Of a DNA stretch of 64,000 bases, positions 41,976-53,747 are shown one piece after another. Both the position numbers and the translations under genes were made by a program. The first letter of the stretch is position 1; each line of letters begins with the position of its first letter. The DNA is from Venturia oleaginea (lineage: Eukaryota > Ascomycota > Dothideomycetes > Venturiales > Venturiaceae), in the NCBI GenBank assembly GCA_013176395.1, contig JABMLP010000010.1, positions 1,612,001 through 1,676,000 of the forward strand. Reading direction: 5' to 3'. The notes beneath the pieces are model-generated. The model ran no database searches and had not been told where the DNA came from. It worked only from the letters and a program-made list of their open reading frames with translations.

Positions 41976-44648
41976 ATGGCGACGGCTGTTTCCACTTATC
42001 CTCAGGATGCGCGCTCGCAGGAGACGTATAGGAAGATCATCGCCCTCTATAATGAGGCAAAGTCTGGCAGTCATCCGCGCCTCAACTTCAAGTTGGCCAA
42101 AGGCACTGGACTGGTCGAGTCTGCTAATGCAAATACAAATGCTCCCCTTCAAAATGGCTCCTCGACGACACACGAGCCTGCCAACAACAGCACTCCGACT
42201 GCCTTTCAATTCCCTCCTGGCTTGAATAACATAGCATCGTCCTCGTCTCCTGCGCAAGGCGAGCCGCAACATCAACATTCCTGGAACATCACCGCTGCTG
42301 CTGTTACGCTTCCGCCAACTCCGCAGTTCAACCCAATTCTTCTACAAAAGTCCGACGTATTGAACAAGGCCGAAATGAAGCTTAAGGAGCAGCGTCGGCA
42401 ACAGGCCAACCAAGAAAAGCTGCAGGCAGATCGGTTGCAAGAATTGAAGAATTCGCGCCAACGCATAGAGAAGCTGCTCTTTCAGGAGCTTCAGGCCAAG
42501 GAGAAGGATAAGGAAGATTCCAACCAGCACAACATTGCTGTCGCTTTGGCAAAAGCCCAGGCCAAAGTGCCTGCTGTTTCGGGTATCAAATCACCGACTC
42601 CTGTTCCTGTCGTAGATGCTGCTTCGAGTGAGTCCTTTGATGAGAACTCTTACTATTCCAGTAAGGCGAACACATGGTCCACAGAGCATTCTGACCCCCA
42701 GCCTGACCCAAATGACGCTGATCCCGATGCTATGGAGATGTCAGATGCTGATGATGATCTTTACGAAGAATATGAACCGCCCGCTCAGATTGCCATCGAT
42801 ACAAATCAAGCCATTGGTGGTGCTCAACAGCAACATCAAGTGATTACTATTCCGGGGCTTGGTGAGGATACGGAACATGACGACTTAGAAGAGCAATGGG
42901 AGCCGGAATGGGACGAGGATGAGGAGGAAGACGATTACGAGCCGCCTGCGCCGCAAGCCTTTAGCGAATCTGTCCACGGTAGCCAACGTAGCCAGCCTTT
43001 GTTCTATAACAATCAGCGCCCTGCAGCGTCCGATATCATACCCCAAGGAAGGCAGCCGCAACATTCACGAAATGACTCAGGCAACCGGATCCATTCTCCC
43101 ATCTCTGTTGCAGTCAATCATATTCCCACACCTGCCGCGCCTCAACCATCACGAATATCGCCCATGGTAAATACACTCCGAGACGAAGGTAGCTCTGCGC
43201 GATATGGCCAAACAGCGGCTCAAGCAGGTGGATACAACGGTAATGGAAGACCCTCTGGCAATGATTCACGTCGCCCTTCACCGAACGGAGCGAAAGGAAA
43301 AGGAAAGGCTACCAGGAGAACAACGGCTTATGCGACTGGCTCAGCGAAACGAAAACGCGGTGCTTCACCAGATGCAAGAACGAAGCCGAAGAAAAAGCAG
43401 AGACAGCCGCAACTACCAATACAATTCCAACCACAACCACAATCGATGCCCCAACCATTAATGTCACCTGAACCATACATCAAACCAGAACCAATTTCTC
43501 CAACTGGCTTCGGCCGTGCCGATCACGCTCCTTCAAGACGTACAAGCTACCGTGAAGCGCCTGATGCTCTTGTTACCTCTCCTCGCATTACACGACCCCG
43601 TTCCGCTTACTATGAATTTGACCAGTCTCCTCGAGGCTACCGGTCAGCTGATGACCTTGACCGTATCGCAATGCCTCCACCAGCTGTCCTTCGACGACCA
43701 GATCGAGAGCGAGACACCCAGGATTTGAGACGAGTTGCAAGCTTACAGCACGCAAGACGACCAATGTCTCCCGGATTTGCACCGCACGCAGAGCCAGCTT
43801 ATGAGGTCGTTGAACGACCCTATGCACGAGAGCCTGTATACCGTGAGCCCTCCGTCCGACCCGATGGTGTTCGATATATGCGCGCTCCTCGTTCACTTTC
43901 CCCGCCACGAGTTGTCGACCCATACGCTCGAGTCCGCAGTCCTGCACTTATGCCCCCACCGCCTGCACGGCAGGTCATCGTTGACGAATATGGTACCAGA
44001 TACTACGCCGAACCAACATCTATGTATGCCAGTCCGCGTCGCGCCGAAGTCGACCCTCGTTACGAGCGAGCCTCCACTCGTGCACCAATTCGCGTAGCTG
44101 ATCCATATGAAGAAGATCCATTCCGCGGCATGCCTCCTCCACCGCGAGCTCGGGCTTACTCCCGCGTTCCAGACGCTGAGATTGTGGATCACCGCGCCCG
44201 CGAGAGGGCCTTCTCTGTTCGCCCTCAAGCCATCCCCATTGATGTCGATCGTCGCGAACGTGCTTACTCAGTTCACCCACAGGCGGTCCCTGCCGCTCGC
44301 TCCATGCGTGGACAGGATTACGACGATGATGGATTTGCACGACCACCCCCACCCCCACCGAGGTTTGACGATGCGCCGCGGGGGTATGTTCCTCGTGCTT
44401 TCAGCGTTCACCCGGAGGCTCCGCGTGTTCCTGATTATACTGTTCGTCCTGGAAGTGTACATCCTGAGGCATATGCCAGACGAGCAATGCCGCCACCACC
44501 TCCTACGAGGGGTGAGCCTATTGTGCTTGACGCGGATGGCTATGGAGGGCGATATGCGCCGCCTTTGCCACGATATGCTGATGAGGTCGAGCCGGTAGAG
44601 GATGCCCAGTATGGGGATGGAAGACGAGTTGTCAGTTATCGGTACTAG
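41976..44648 (+). CDS. Large disordered protein with Pro/Arg/Tyr-rich C terminus
   Basis: Single exon, 890 aa. The N terminus (QETYRKIIALYNEAKSGSHP) is conserved-looking and helical. A Lys/Gln/Glu-rich coiled-coil segment follows at about 125-200, then acidic stretches (WEPEWDEDEEEDDYEPP), a basic nuclear-localisation-like region (GSAKRKRGASPDARTKPKKK), and about 350 residues rich in Arg, Pro, Tyr and Ala. The C-terminal part repeats the motif AFSVHPEA/AYSVHPQA/SVHPEA about five times, interleaved with PPPPP. This suggests a nuclear scaffold or RNA-associated protein, but no known domain is visible. Function unknown. Confidence 0.8.
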   Translation: MATAVSTYPQDARSQETYRKIIALYNEAKSGSHPRLNFKLAKGTGLVESANANTNAPLQNGSSTTHEPANNSTPTAFQFPPGLNNIASSSSPAQGEPQHQHSWNITAAAVTLPPTPQFNPILLQKSDVLNKAEMKLKEQRRQQANQEKLQADRLQELKNSRQRIEKLLFQELQAKEKDKEDSNQHNIAVALAKAQAKVPAVSGIKSPTPVPVVDAASSESFDENSYYSSKANTWSTEHSDPQPDPNDADPDAMEMSDADDDLYEEYEPPAQIAIDTNQAIGGAQQQHQVITIPGLGEDTEHDDLEEQWEPEWDEDEEEDDYEPPAPQAFSESVHGSQRSQPLFYNNQRPAASDIIPQGRQPQHSRNDSGNRIHSPISVAVNHIPTPAAPQPSRISPMVNTLRDEGSSARYGQTAAQAGGYNGNGRPSGNDSRRPSPNGAKGKGKATRRTTAYATGSAKRKRGASPDARTKPKKKQRQPQLPIQFQPQPQSMPQPLMSPEPYIKPEPISPTGFGRADHAPSRRTSYREAPDALVTSPRITRPRSAYYEFDQSPRGYRSADDLDRIAMPPPAVLRRPDRERDTQDLRRVASLQHARRPMSPGFAPHAEPAYEVVERPYAREPVYREPSVRPDGVRYMRAPRSLSPPRVVDPYARVRSPALMPPPPARQVIVDEYGTRYYAEPTSMYASPRRAEVDPRYERASTRAPIRVADPYEEDPFRGMPPPPRARAYSRVPDAEIVDHRARERAFSVRPQAIPIDVDRRERAYSVHPQAVPAARSMRGQDYDDDGFARPPPPPPRFDDAPRGYVPRAFSVHPEAPRVPDYTVRPGSVHPEAYARRAMPPPPPTRGEPIVLDADGYGGRYAPPLPRYADEVEPVEDAQYGDGRRVVSYRY

Positions 44649-46894
44649 GATATGAGACTTTGGGGGCGAGGGTTTGGCTTATGGAGATGAGCATAGGATG
44701 ATGGGGAACTTTAATCTGTTGGAATCATATTCGACATGAGCGTGAGAGCATTGTTTGGTGTCTCTGGTCATGTTTGGACATGAGTGTCGTTAGCAATAGC
44801 TGTATATACGCTGTTGGCTAAATACTTTGTACTTGCATTGTTGTATGCCGCTTCTGGCATTTGGCATTGATTTATTGGGGTAATGGAGTATGGAAAGTAC
44901 TAAGATTAGGAATTGAAAATGCATGAGTATCTTTGCCACTTGTTTTGATTGGGCAAGAATTGTACGAGAGTTGATATTTCGTTGGACATGGTTTTGCTGG
45001 AGTGGAGTTTTGGATGCGCCCTTCCCGTTTCGAAGAGTTCAGTCATGATGATAAGGGGAATTCTCTTTCTTGTTGGATTTTCTTGGGATGGGTGTTGATG
45101 TTTTCATTGTTATATTGAGTGTCAACCTTCCAAAAATGCCGTAAATATCATCAGACGAATAGCTTTCTGTACCAGTCTGATCTTGCATATGGACCTTGCA
45201 TGAAGATCTTCGGTGTTATGGTTTCGAGTAGCCACAGCTTCAATGGGATCGACGTAACGTGATATTGTACTACTGATGCACAGGGGAATTATGCAGTAGT
45301 TCATATCGAGAAGTATCCATCGATACGTACATGTCGAGAAGTATCCATTGACGCGTGTTCGTATTCATTATAAACATAATACGTTCGTGCACGCAGGCAG
45401 CGAGCAAACCGACTCAATGCATATATCTCTGCAGCAGGTGGAATGTGGAATGCTTCGGAACGATAGTTGGTTGGATGCTTGTCTTGTATACTTGTGTTTT
45501 GGTCCCTGGCTAGTGTGTAGTGATTTTTTGTCGACCTTGCTTCCCCGCTTTGGAACGTTGCCATTCGTTCCGAGCGAACCGTTGGTTGGGATTATTTGTA
45601 CGGAGTTCAGGAGAGAGACTGGAGCATTTCGGGACCGTGTCGTCACAATCGAGACTGATGGGAGCAGTTTTGAGGGAAGGGGGAATTATTGTATTGTAAG
45701 TTTTGGTTGGTTGTGTTGCAACTTTGACGGATGATCGACAACGATATTGATACAGATTGCAGCCTAAGGAAGCCTTGACTTCGAGATGCACTTTGTACGG
45801 GATGGGATTCGTTCAAGAATTGCTTCGGAGATCTACAGAGTCTAGGATCAGACTCGTTCGAATCGAGTAAGATTTTCTTGCCCTGTTATTCCAACATTCC
45901 TGAAGCAGAGGTTGTTTCTGAGACGCGTTACTGGGAAGTGTTATTAAGAACATGGGTGCTGCCGATATTGGGCCTACCAATATAAACTTTCATGAATCGT
46001 AGACTAGCCGTGAGAATCGACTAGCCGTGAGAGCTCCCCTTGCGAGCCTTGGTACTCCGTACACAGCTGATGAACCGAGTGGATTCATGTGCTTTCAGGA
46101 AATGGTCCCAATAGAAAACAATAGCACGACAGCCGCATGTTGGCTTTTTCTGCACTGCCTCGACAACTCGTTAGCCCGAACCCGGCTGAAGTCTCGAGAT
46201 GCCCATGTATCTCGAGGGGCATGAGGCGTGTCGGGAGAGCTAACTACACGACGTGACGGGAGAGCTGACTACACGGCGTGACGGGGGAGCTGACTACACG
46301 ACATGCAGGCTGAGTGTTTGTATTGCTTCTTGCAGGCGATGACTTCAATTGCTACATGAATCTCGTGACGATGAGCTGTTCCTGTTCAAGTTGATCTGTA
46401 CCGTGCTCGTTGCTCCTTGTTGACCACTGCATCCGTCTCCGTCGTCTTGTAATTCAAGAAATGTGCCTACACGGTTAGCTGCATGTCTTGGAGCTTCGAC
46501 ATTTGCTGGGTTGTAGAGGTGAAGTGTGCTGGCGAAAAAATACCACCCTCACCCTCTACCAGCATCGGCCGGCACCTCCCAAGTGATCAACCTTGACTTT
46601 CGACGACCACCCCCTCCCACACGACTCCCGTCTCCCGTCTCCCATCTCTTGACTCTCACCTCTTCTCAACTGGCAGCGCACCATACATAGGGCCTTTTGT
46701 GTGATTTTTGTTCCTCCAGCCGATTCCCGCAACGGTTTATCGGCTCATCGCATTATCCGTGCGTTTAGCTTCTCGGAGTCTTCCACTCTTTAACAGCGAG
46801 CCAATCCGTCACTGCGAACTTGCTCCCCCAACTTCAAGTCGACGAGACTTGCCCCCAACACGCCAACTTCACCACCACGACCACGACCACGACC
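44649..46894. other. Intergenic, no supported gene
   Basis: 2.2 kb. Contains a 25-bp triple repeat (46227-46301), a doubled GACTAGCCGTGAGA (about 46003 and 46019) and a doubled TGTCGAGAAGTATCCAT-like word (about 45304 and 45332). The last 350 nt are pyrimidine-rich leader of the KH gene. Confidence 0.5.
46227..46301. repeat. 25-bp tandem repeat, 3 copies
   Basis: The unit CGTGACGGGAGAGCTGACTA plus CACGA occurs three times head to tail with one to three differences per copy. Each copy includes an AGCTGACTACACG core. Confidence 0.9.
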
Positions 46895-49800
46895 ATGAAT
46901 ACCGTCTCGGGCATAGCGAACAGTGCTCGCTCTGGCTGGGATCGCATGGTACGACCATCTATGCCATTCGGTCATCGAGCTCCTACCACCGACATCCATC
47001 CTCAGCCCTTCAAACGCACTTCCGTCACGAATACCTCAAGTTCGCCAGCGCCCCACCCGAACAGCTCAGTCACCTTGAGCTGCAGTGTGCCCTTCAACTC
47101 AGAGTTGTCAGGTCCCAAGCGAGATGAGGTGATATACGCTTCGCCTGGAGCTTTTAACAGATGGATTCAGCCGGAGGGCTCGGAAGACAAGCCAGTCTAC
47201 GACCTGCCGGTACATGTCGCTCATCGAGATAGCTTGGAGAGGCTGTGCGATTCCATCGTTCGCCATACCAACGGCAGCGTCTCGTACCACATACGCTCCG
47301 GTCTGCCGAAGCCAGTCTCGGGCTTGCCGCCACGGTCAAAGGCATGGGTTACCAACGTGTGTTTACGAGGAGCATACGACCTTGTCAGTTCGGCACGATC
47401 GGCCATATTGAACCAGACGCCCATCTCGTTGGTACGTACTGGCTGCAATTGCAATCACGAATGCTTGTATACTGACCCACACAGCGAATGTCCATCATCG
47501 ATATTGACGAGACTTTGGTCTCACACGATCTTTCTGATGGATCAACGACCATCTCCGCACCCTTTCTCACCTATCTCGATGACACCGCATCCATCACGAA
47601 GGCCGATATCTTCCTGCTCAAGGCTAAGCCTCTCGACGACTCCGCAAGTACCAATGGCAACCCAGAAGCATCCAACAACGAGAAGCTCAGACTTGTCATT
47701 TACGGCGACATGCTCACAGAGGAGCACGCCAAGATTCGGATGTTGATTATGATTGACCAAATGGTAATTATGGCATGCAGTTCGTGATGCGAGATTTGCT
47801 GACACCTTACTAGCGTCAACTGAACGTAGATACGGTCAAAATCGACTTGACGCTCCATAGCCTTATCTGCGGCCGAGCACGCAAGAACATCACGAACATC
47901 GAGTCCGCGACAAACACGACAATATACTTCCCACCTCCATTTCCTCAAATATACGGATACCGCCCTCAAGATGCCATCAGACGCCCAGATGACGAGATCA
48001 TCATCACTGGAAGGAGTAAAAACCAAATCACAGATGCTAAAATGAGGCTGGCCAATCTTGTTAATGCGACAAAAGCATTCGGCAAAGACGTTGCCATCAC
48101 GGACTCCAAAATTGACGATATTCTGCTTGGTCGGTTGGACAAGGTCCGTAAGATCATGGAGATGAATGGTTCCTATGTTTTGTTCCCTCAAGTGGGCCGC
48201 AAGAATGGAGTTGTCCGCGTCCAAGGCACTGATATACTCAACGTTGAGCGGACAGTGAGGGAAGTCATGGCATTGGTAGGCTCGCATTGGACTTTTGAGT
48301 GATGTAGAAACTTGCTAATGCAGCTCACAGGCATCTCAATTCTACAGCGCCACCTGGCTCGTACAGAATCAGAACGACTTCAGCTCCTTCCAGGACGAAC
48401 TTTTCGAGGGACTGGGTGACATTTGCATCAGCTCTGGTGCCGAGGTCATCTTTGAGAGCAACACCTTCTACGTCTATGGATCTGACGATTCCGTGAAGCT
48501 CGCCATGCATGTCATCAGTGACACACCTTTCGCCAAATACCAAGCTGCGCTATCTGTCAAGGTCGAGCTTGCAAACGAGCACAAAGAATTTGTCAGTGGC
48601 AAGAAGAACGGCAAAATCAACAAGATCATGAGCCACTCTAATGTGCAGATCGTCTTTGATGGTTTTAACGAGTATAATTTCTATATTGACATTCGTGGCC
48701 AACACTACGATGCCACGAGAAATGGCCTTGAGCTTGTGGAGCAGGAGATGCCAGCTTCCATCTCCTTCCATGTGCCCGATCAATATCACAAGCGCATCAT
48801 CGGAATCGGTGGCCAACACATCCAGCGGATCATGAAGAGATACTCCGTCTTCGTCAAGTTCTCCAATGCCATGGATAGAGGCGCCCATGGTCGAGACGAC
48901 GACGACATCAAGGTTGACAATGTCATATGCCGCACACCCACCCGTAACGCACAGAACTTGGAGCTTGTCAAGCAAGAAATCATGGACATGGTTGAAAAGG
49001 TGGATGCAGAATTTGTCAATGAGACAGTGGCTATCGACCGTCTCTATCAGCGCGCTATGATTGCTCGTATGCCAGAGATCGAGCAATTGGAGAAGAAATG
49101 GAATTGCAAGATCACTTTCCCGAACCCCGAGGAGGCCAGCAACACAGTGACCATTTCTGGCCCAGAGTACCAGATTCCTCAGGCCGTGGACGAGCTTCTG
49201 GTAAATTTTCACCCTTGTCTTCGTCTCAAGTAACCGATCGATGATGTGCCCATGAACTGTCGCTAACATTTTATTTCATAGGGAATGGTGCCAGAGACTC
49301 ATGAGATCGCGTTTTCTGCGTCCGAGACCCTGAAGGAATATTTGCACTCCCCGGCATTCCAGGAGGTTGTAGAGATCATGCATTCGCAGTACTGTCTCGA
49401 CTTGCGTTTGCAACAGAATTGGCAGCCACCACAGGACCTCGCAGATCCCGAATGTTTGAATCTCAGCTACACCAGGAATAACGCTGGTGGCTTGAAGGAC
49501 GCAATCGATTTCCTGATTGCAAAGTTGGTTGCTAAAGGATTGGACGCGGAGACTGTCCGAGGTGCAATCCCGCGACCCAAGTCCGACTCCTTCGAAGAAT
49601 CCTTGCCCTTCTTCGAGTCCAAGCTTCTGCACCGCACCGAGCCGCCTATGGGCACTGACTCGCCAACCAGATCCATTTTTGGTGAGGACGACGCTGCGAA
49701 TTCTGGCTTCTTCTCAAAGTTCCGCAAACCAGGTAGCATGTCTTCCTTCACATCTCTCATCGACCGTCGCAAGACGAACGGATCTAACTCCCCTGGCTCT

Positions 49801-50157
49801 CTCTTCAAGCATGCCTCGAGCAATGCCTCCAAGGCTTCTCTTGCCAGCCTTGAATCTAACAGCAGCTACCGCAACCCCTGGAACGATAGCGGTATCAACC
49901 TTACTGAAGATGATGCCACACCACATGCCAATGGCATCTGGCCTACCACTTCCGGACCACATTCTTCCCACAGCATGACTAACGGCAAGTTCCCCTTTGG
50001 TGCATCACCGCTCGGTCCAGCTCACGTGACTGGAGCTGGCGATACAACACCCACTTCGCGTTACGACCCTCGTGCCTCCGTTGATTCTGGACGGCCATCG
50101 ACTTCCCATTCTTTCAATAACTTAGGATACCCCGGCGCTATTGGCCCTTCACGTTAG
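46895..50157 (+). CDS. Multi-KH-domain RNA-binding protein
   Basis: Exons 46895-47431, 47485-47763, 47814-48275, 48331-49200 and 49282-50157, giving 1007 aa; all four introns are phase 0. The clearest KH domain is at SFHVPDQYHKRIIGIGGQHI with the GxxG loop (IGGQ). Degenerate KH-like units lie at ICGRARKNITNIES, at VSGKKNGKINKIMSHSNVQI and at ILLGRLDKVRKIMEMNGSYV. The C-terminal 250 residues are Ser-rich and disordered. The overall layout resembles fungal KH proteins of the Mug60/BicC type, expected to bind mRNA in the cytoplasm. The ATG at 46895 is the first in frame. Confidence 0.9.
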
Positions 50158-51370
50158 AGATACCAAAAATACCCTCCTTCTCCCATATATACCCCCCAGT
50201 CAAACTGGGGACGGGATGTTTTACGCATGTATGGCAATATGATGGCAAAGGAAATACCCCACTGCAATTTTCGTCTTTATTTCAACTTGCACGTTTTTGT
50301 TGTTCTTTTGCGGGTCTGTTCCACTATCCTACGGGGTAGCGAAAAAGCTTGTCTTTTTGATGTTCGCCCTGCAAATGCCCTATTTTGAGAGCATGTACGT
50401 GGCGTGCGCTTTTGAGGTGATTCTGGCGCCAAAAGAGAAAAATGAGAAATATACCACCTGATGTTTGTAATTGATTTTTGTTTTTCTGTTTGTTTTCTTC
50501 TTTGGTTGGTGGGTAGTGATGGGATGGCTGTATGGAGGCTCACGGTGGTCTGCAAGGAAGCGGTACATGGACGATTTCCTCACATTCTTACTTATTTGTG
50601 GGACGAGACTCTTTCGACATATGGCGATCGCTATCAGGTTACATGCTTGGCAGGCGGACGGATGGCCTGGGATGGGACGTGGGATTCTGGACGGAGAGAT
50701 ACCAGATCAGTTCATCGTTCCCTTGTTTTCTTCTCGTTAATATATCGATACGCTTCTTCTGGCTGGGCCGAGAATGCGGCTCGCATGGTTAGCATGAGTG
50801 GTTCTGACGATCGGTGTGGGCGGACGGCTCTACTGAACAGAATTGTAAGGTAAAGCAGTGAGTAGACTTAGACAGAAATTGAAGAGAGGTGGATTGCAAG
50901 TCGCTCTTTCATATTTCTCATTTGTGATGATGTAGTGAGCGACAACGACCGGATCACTACAACCCATACATCGACGGCTATTTGAAATCTTGAATTTTTT
51001 ACCGTACATTCACGATAGCTCTTTGAAATTAATTGTTCCAGGCCCAAGATGTTCGCAATCAGTTGAGAGGGGAGAGGGGCGAGGGAGGAAGATGGCGGGC
51101 ATACTTTTGTGATAATTTCCACGGTGGCTCTGTTTTGTCGACCAACCAGAGACTTGAGGAGGGAAGACGTTTTCTTGAACCTGGGATTTAGAATGCGGGT
51201 TTCTTGAGCTTGGGATTCGGGAGAGAATAGCCCTTCTCTTGAACCTGGACTCTAATATGGAGAGGGGCGAGGAGCGACTTTGGGGTGGGGAGTTCTGTGC
51301 CTATTTGTGGTATCATGGGACATGTGTAGGTAGGCATTCGCTTTCACTCGACGTAATTTCTCGAGAATCG

Positions 51371-51424
51371 GGATACTGATACTGATACTGAGAGAGAGAG
51401 AGAGAGAGAGAGAGTGTGTGTGTA
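51371..51424. repeat. Compound microsatellite (GATACT)n-(GA)n-(GT)n
   Basis: Three units of a 6-bp repeat run into about thirteen GA and then five GT units. Confidence 0.95.
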
Positions 51425-51591
51425 CAAGTGTCTGCCACTTGTGAGGATTTCAATTTAAGAATGCCCCTACATGGTGATACAGATCCTACCTCTTGCGGTT
51501 CGCGGCCTCATCTGAGAAAGAGCAATTGAATTCGAGCACTAGTATGTACAAAAATAGTCATCTATCGTATTCAGAGGTTCGGTCAACCACG

Positions 51592-51732
51592 ATGGCTTCC
51601 ACTATCGATGCAAATCTAAGCAGTGGCGACGGGAGCAATCTCGCCTTCGGGCTACTTGGATGCGTCTTCGCAATCATGGGCGTTGTTGCACCCGTTGCTA
51701 CATACCGAGCCCATCGACGATTCCTAATTTGA
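51592..51732 (+). CDS. Possible 46-aa single-span membrane peptide
   Basis: ATG in a fair context (CACGATGGC). The peptide has one hydrophobic span (LAFGLLGCVFAIMGVVAPVA) followed by a basic end (YRAHRRFLI). No homologue known to me; it may be chance. Confidence 0.25.
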   Translation: MASTIDANLSSGDGSNLAFGLLGCVFAIMGVVAPVATYRAHRRFLI

Positions 51733-52095
51733 CAACAACGAATATATACTTACTACTCTACGATGTGAACGCCTCCATTAGAAGCTAACGAAGCGTTAGC
51801 TCAAACAAGTCCGGCTTCGTCCTTGGTCGTCGAACAGTGAGACATGTCATGGCGGGAAACTTACTTCTCGTCAGAATATTGTGCGCGGGAGGCCTCAAGG
51901 AGATGAGCTGTATACCCGCTGCCCGTGTTGCAAATGACAGTATCGGAGTCTATTGAATTACAAAGTTCGGAGTAATGAGCGTTTGGTTTGCAGGTGTGTA
52001 ATGAACAATGTAGTAATGGGTATATGCTCCGTCTATCATCAATGACCACCTTTTTTGCATACATCACCAACCGTAACATTTATTGACCAAGCTTT

Positions 52096-53531
52096 TCAGA
52101 AGGTCTCGTCCATCTCATGATTCCGTTGCACAATACTCGGGCTGTACTCCAAATCATCCGTGAAGTCTCCGCCGGCGGAATACAAGATGTCCTGCACCAT
52201 TCTTCGACTCGCCTCTTGTGCTGCAATTGAATTAGCAACAGTGGTGACTTAAAAAGAGGGAGGAGCATACCAGGCGTCTGCAACACCCGACTCTCAGGCA
52301 AATTAAACATGATGGTCTTCGGCGGACTCTCCAAAAAATCGTCGTCGTCGTCGTCATCGTCACTCCAGGCTCTTGACCGTCCCCTCGTCAATTCATCCTT
52401 AGCAGCCACAGGCTCGAAACTCGGGCTACCGAATTTCTTCCGTCCAGGAGTTTGTACGCTTACACCTGGCGTCCTGGGTCCCTTAACGGGCGAGAAAAAT
52501 TCTGCTCGAAGTCGCGGCGCTGGCGCTTCTTCCAAAGGGCTACTCATTGTATCTTCGAAGTTCAGAATTCGACGTGTACGATTTGCGGTTTGAGGTGTTG
52601 CTCCCATGCCAAATGCCTTGTTCTTCCGAGCTGTGTGCGGTGTCGCAGCAACACGATACGTTTTGTTCAATATGCCCTGGTGTAGTATTGTATCCTTATT
52701 GTTTTTGCCTATCGTGGAAGGCGGCGCAATGTCGAAATCGATTTCGAAGGGCGAGGATGTGGGCGTCATGGACATATCTGGTAACGCAGATGCCTTTCCT
52801 GGCGTTATTGGTTGATGAGACGAGTGCTTCGGTTGGGCTGGTTTGCCTTCAACCTGTCTTTTCAAGGTTTCGTACGGTGATGGATATTCGGCGAAGGACG
52901 GTTCTTCCATTTCTTCTGCCGGTTGCTTGGATCTCATGGATTTTGTAGCAGTTGATGGCATACGAGGAGTGCTATGTCTTTCTCCCATTGAAGGGGAGGA
53001 AAGAATGTCCTCGTCATCAGAGAAGCGCCTTGTGGTTGGCTCGCCAGGAGACACAATGGGCCCATCTATGTTCAAAGGACTGTGGTATTCTTCCTGCCCT
53101 GGTGAGAGGGTATTCTCCGTCTCTTCGTCGTGGACCGTCGTGTCCTCGGCCGTTTGCTCCTCGTAGCCAGCTAGAGAGACGTTGGCACTGGCTTCAAAGA
53201 ATTCCTTCCAGAACTAGCAAAGAGTATTAGTGATCGCACTCCTCGTCGTAAGGGTTCAAGTATAGCGGACCTTGGAGCCGTCCCATACGGCTTCCGAGTG
53301 TTTCGCATACTGTTCTACAATGGGCAGAATGCTGCTAGTGACAATCCTATGCGCTCTGCTGAAGTTTTGATCGATTTCTGTGCCATCTGTCAGCCATGTC
53401 GGCGGTACTGGTATGGGCTATATGGCTGTGACTTCACCTTGTAGAGTCAGCGTGATTGACTGCTCAAGCTTCTCCAGCTCTTCCGTCAACGATAGATTGC
53501 GAGGTGCTACTACTGAGCTTGGACGGGACAT
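52096..53531 (-). CDS. ask1: DASH/Dam1 complex subunit Ask1
   Basis: Subunit of the DASH ring that couples kinetochores to spindle microtubules. Exons 53531-53438, 53377-53271, 53213-52271 and 52220-52096, giving 422 aa. The N-terminal 75 residues are the Ask1 domain: LEKLEQSITLTLQEIDQNFS, RIVTSSILPIVEQYAKHSE and WDGSKFWKEFFEASANVSLA. The rest is long, disordered and rich in Ser/Thr-Pro sites (for example SSPSMGERHSTPRMP, GPRTPGVSVQTPGRK), the usual pattern for a cell-cycle kinase substrate, plus a run of eight Asp. The last exon gives QEASRRMVQDILYSAGGDF, a helical motif also seen in other fungal Ask1. Confidence 0.92.
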
Positions 53532-53747
53532 GGTTGTTGTTTGTGGGAAATTCCAATGCGGTCCAATGTTGTTGACGCGATTCTTTAGTTACGCGTATCA
53601 GGCAATATCAAAACTCAAGGTACGCGAGGTAACCTTTCCACCCAAACACGACAAATTAGCGTCATGAAGTATATGGATGCTATCAAAATGTTATGTTAAG
53701 ATCGAAGTCATGTAATTTGCACACCCTCCCAGAACACGAATTGCCAA

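Larger units (their letters stand above)
50158..52095. other. Intergenic, mostly non-coding
   Basis: 3' flank of the KH gene and of ask1. Contains the microsatellite at 51371-51424 and one short ORF (51592-51732). Nothing else supported. Confidence 0.5.

Noticed and set aside
48550..49269. 239-aa open frame on the minus strand
   Set aside because: Antisense to the KH-gene exon; open only because of codon bias on the coding strand.
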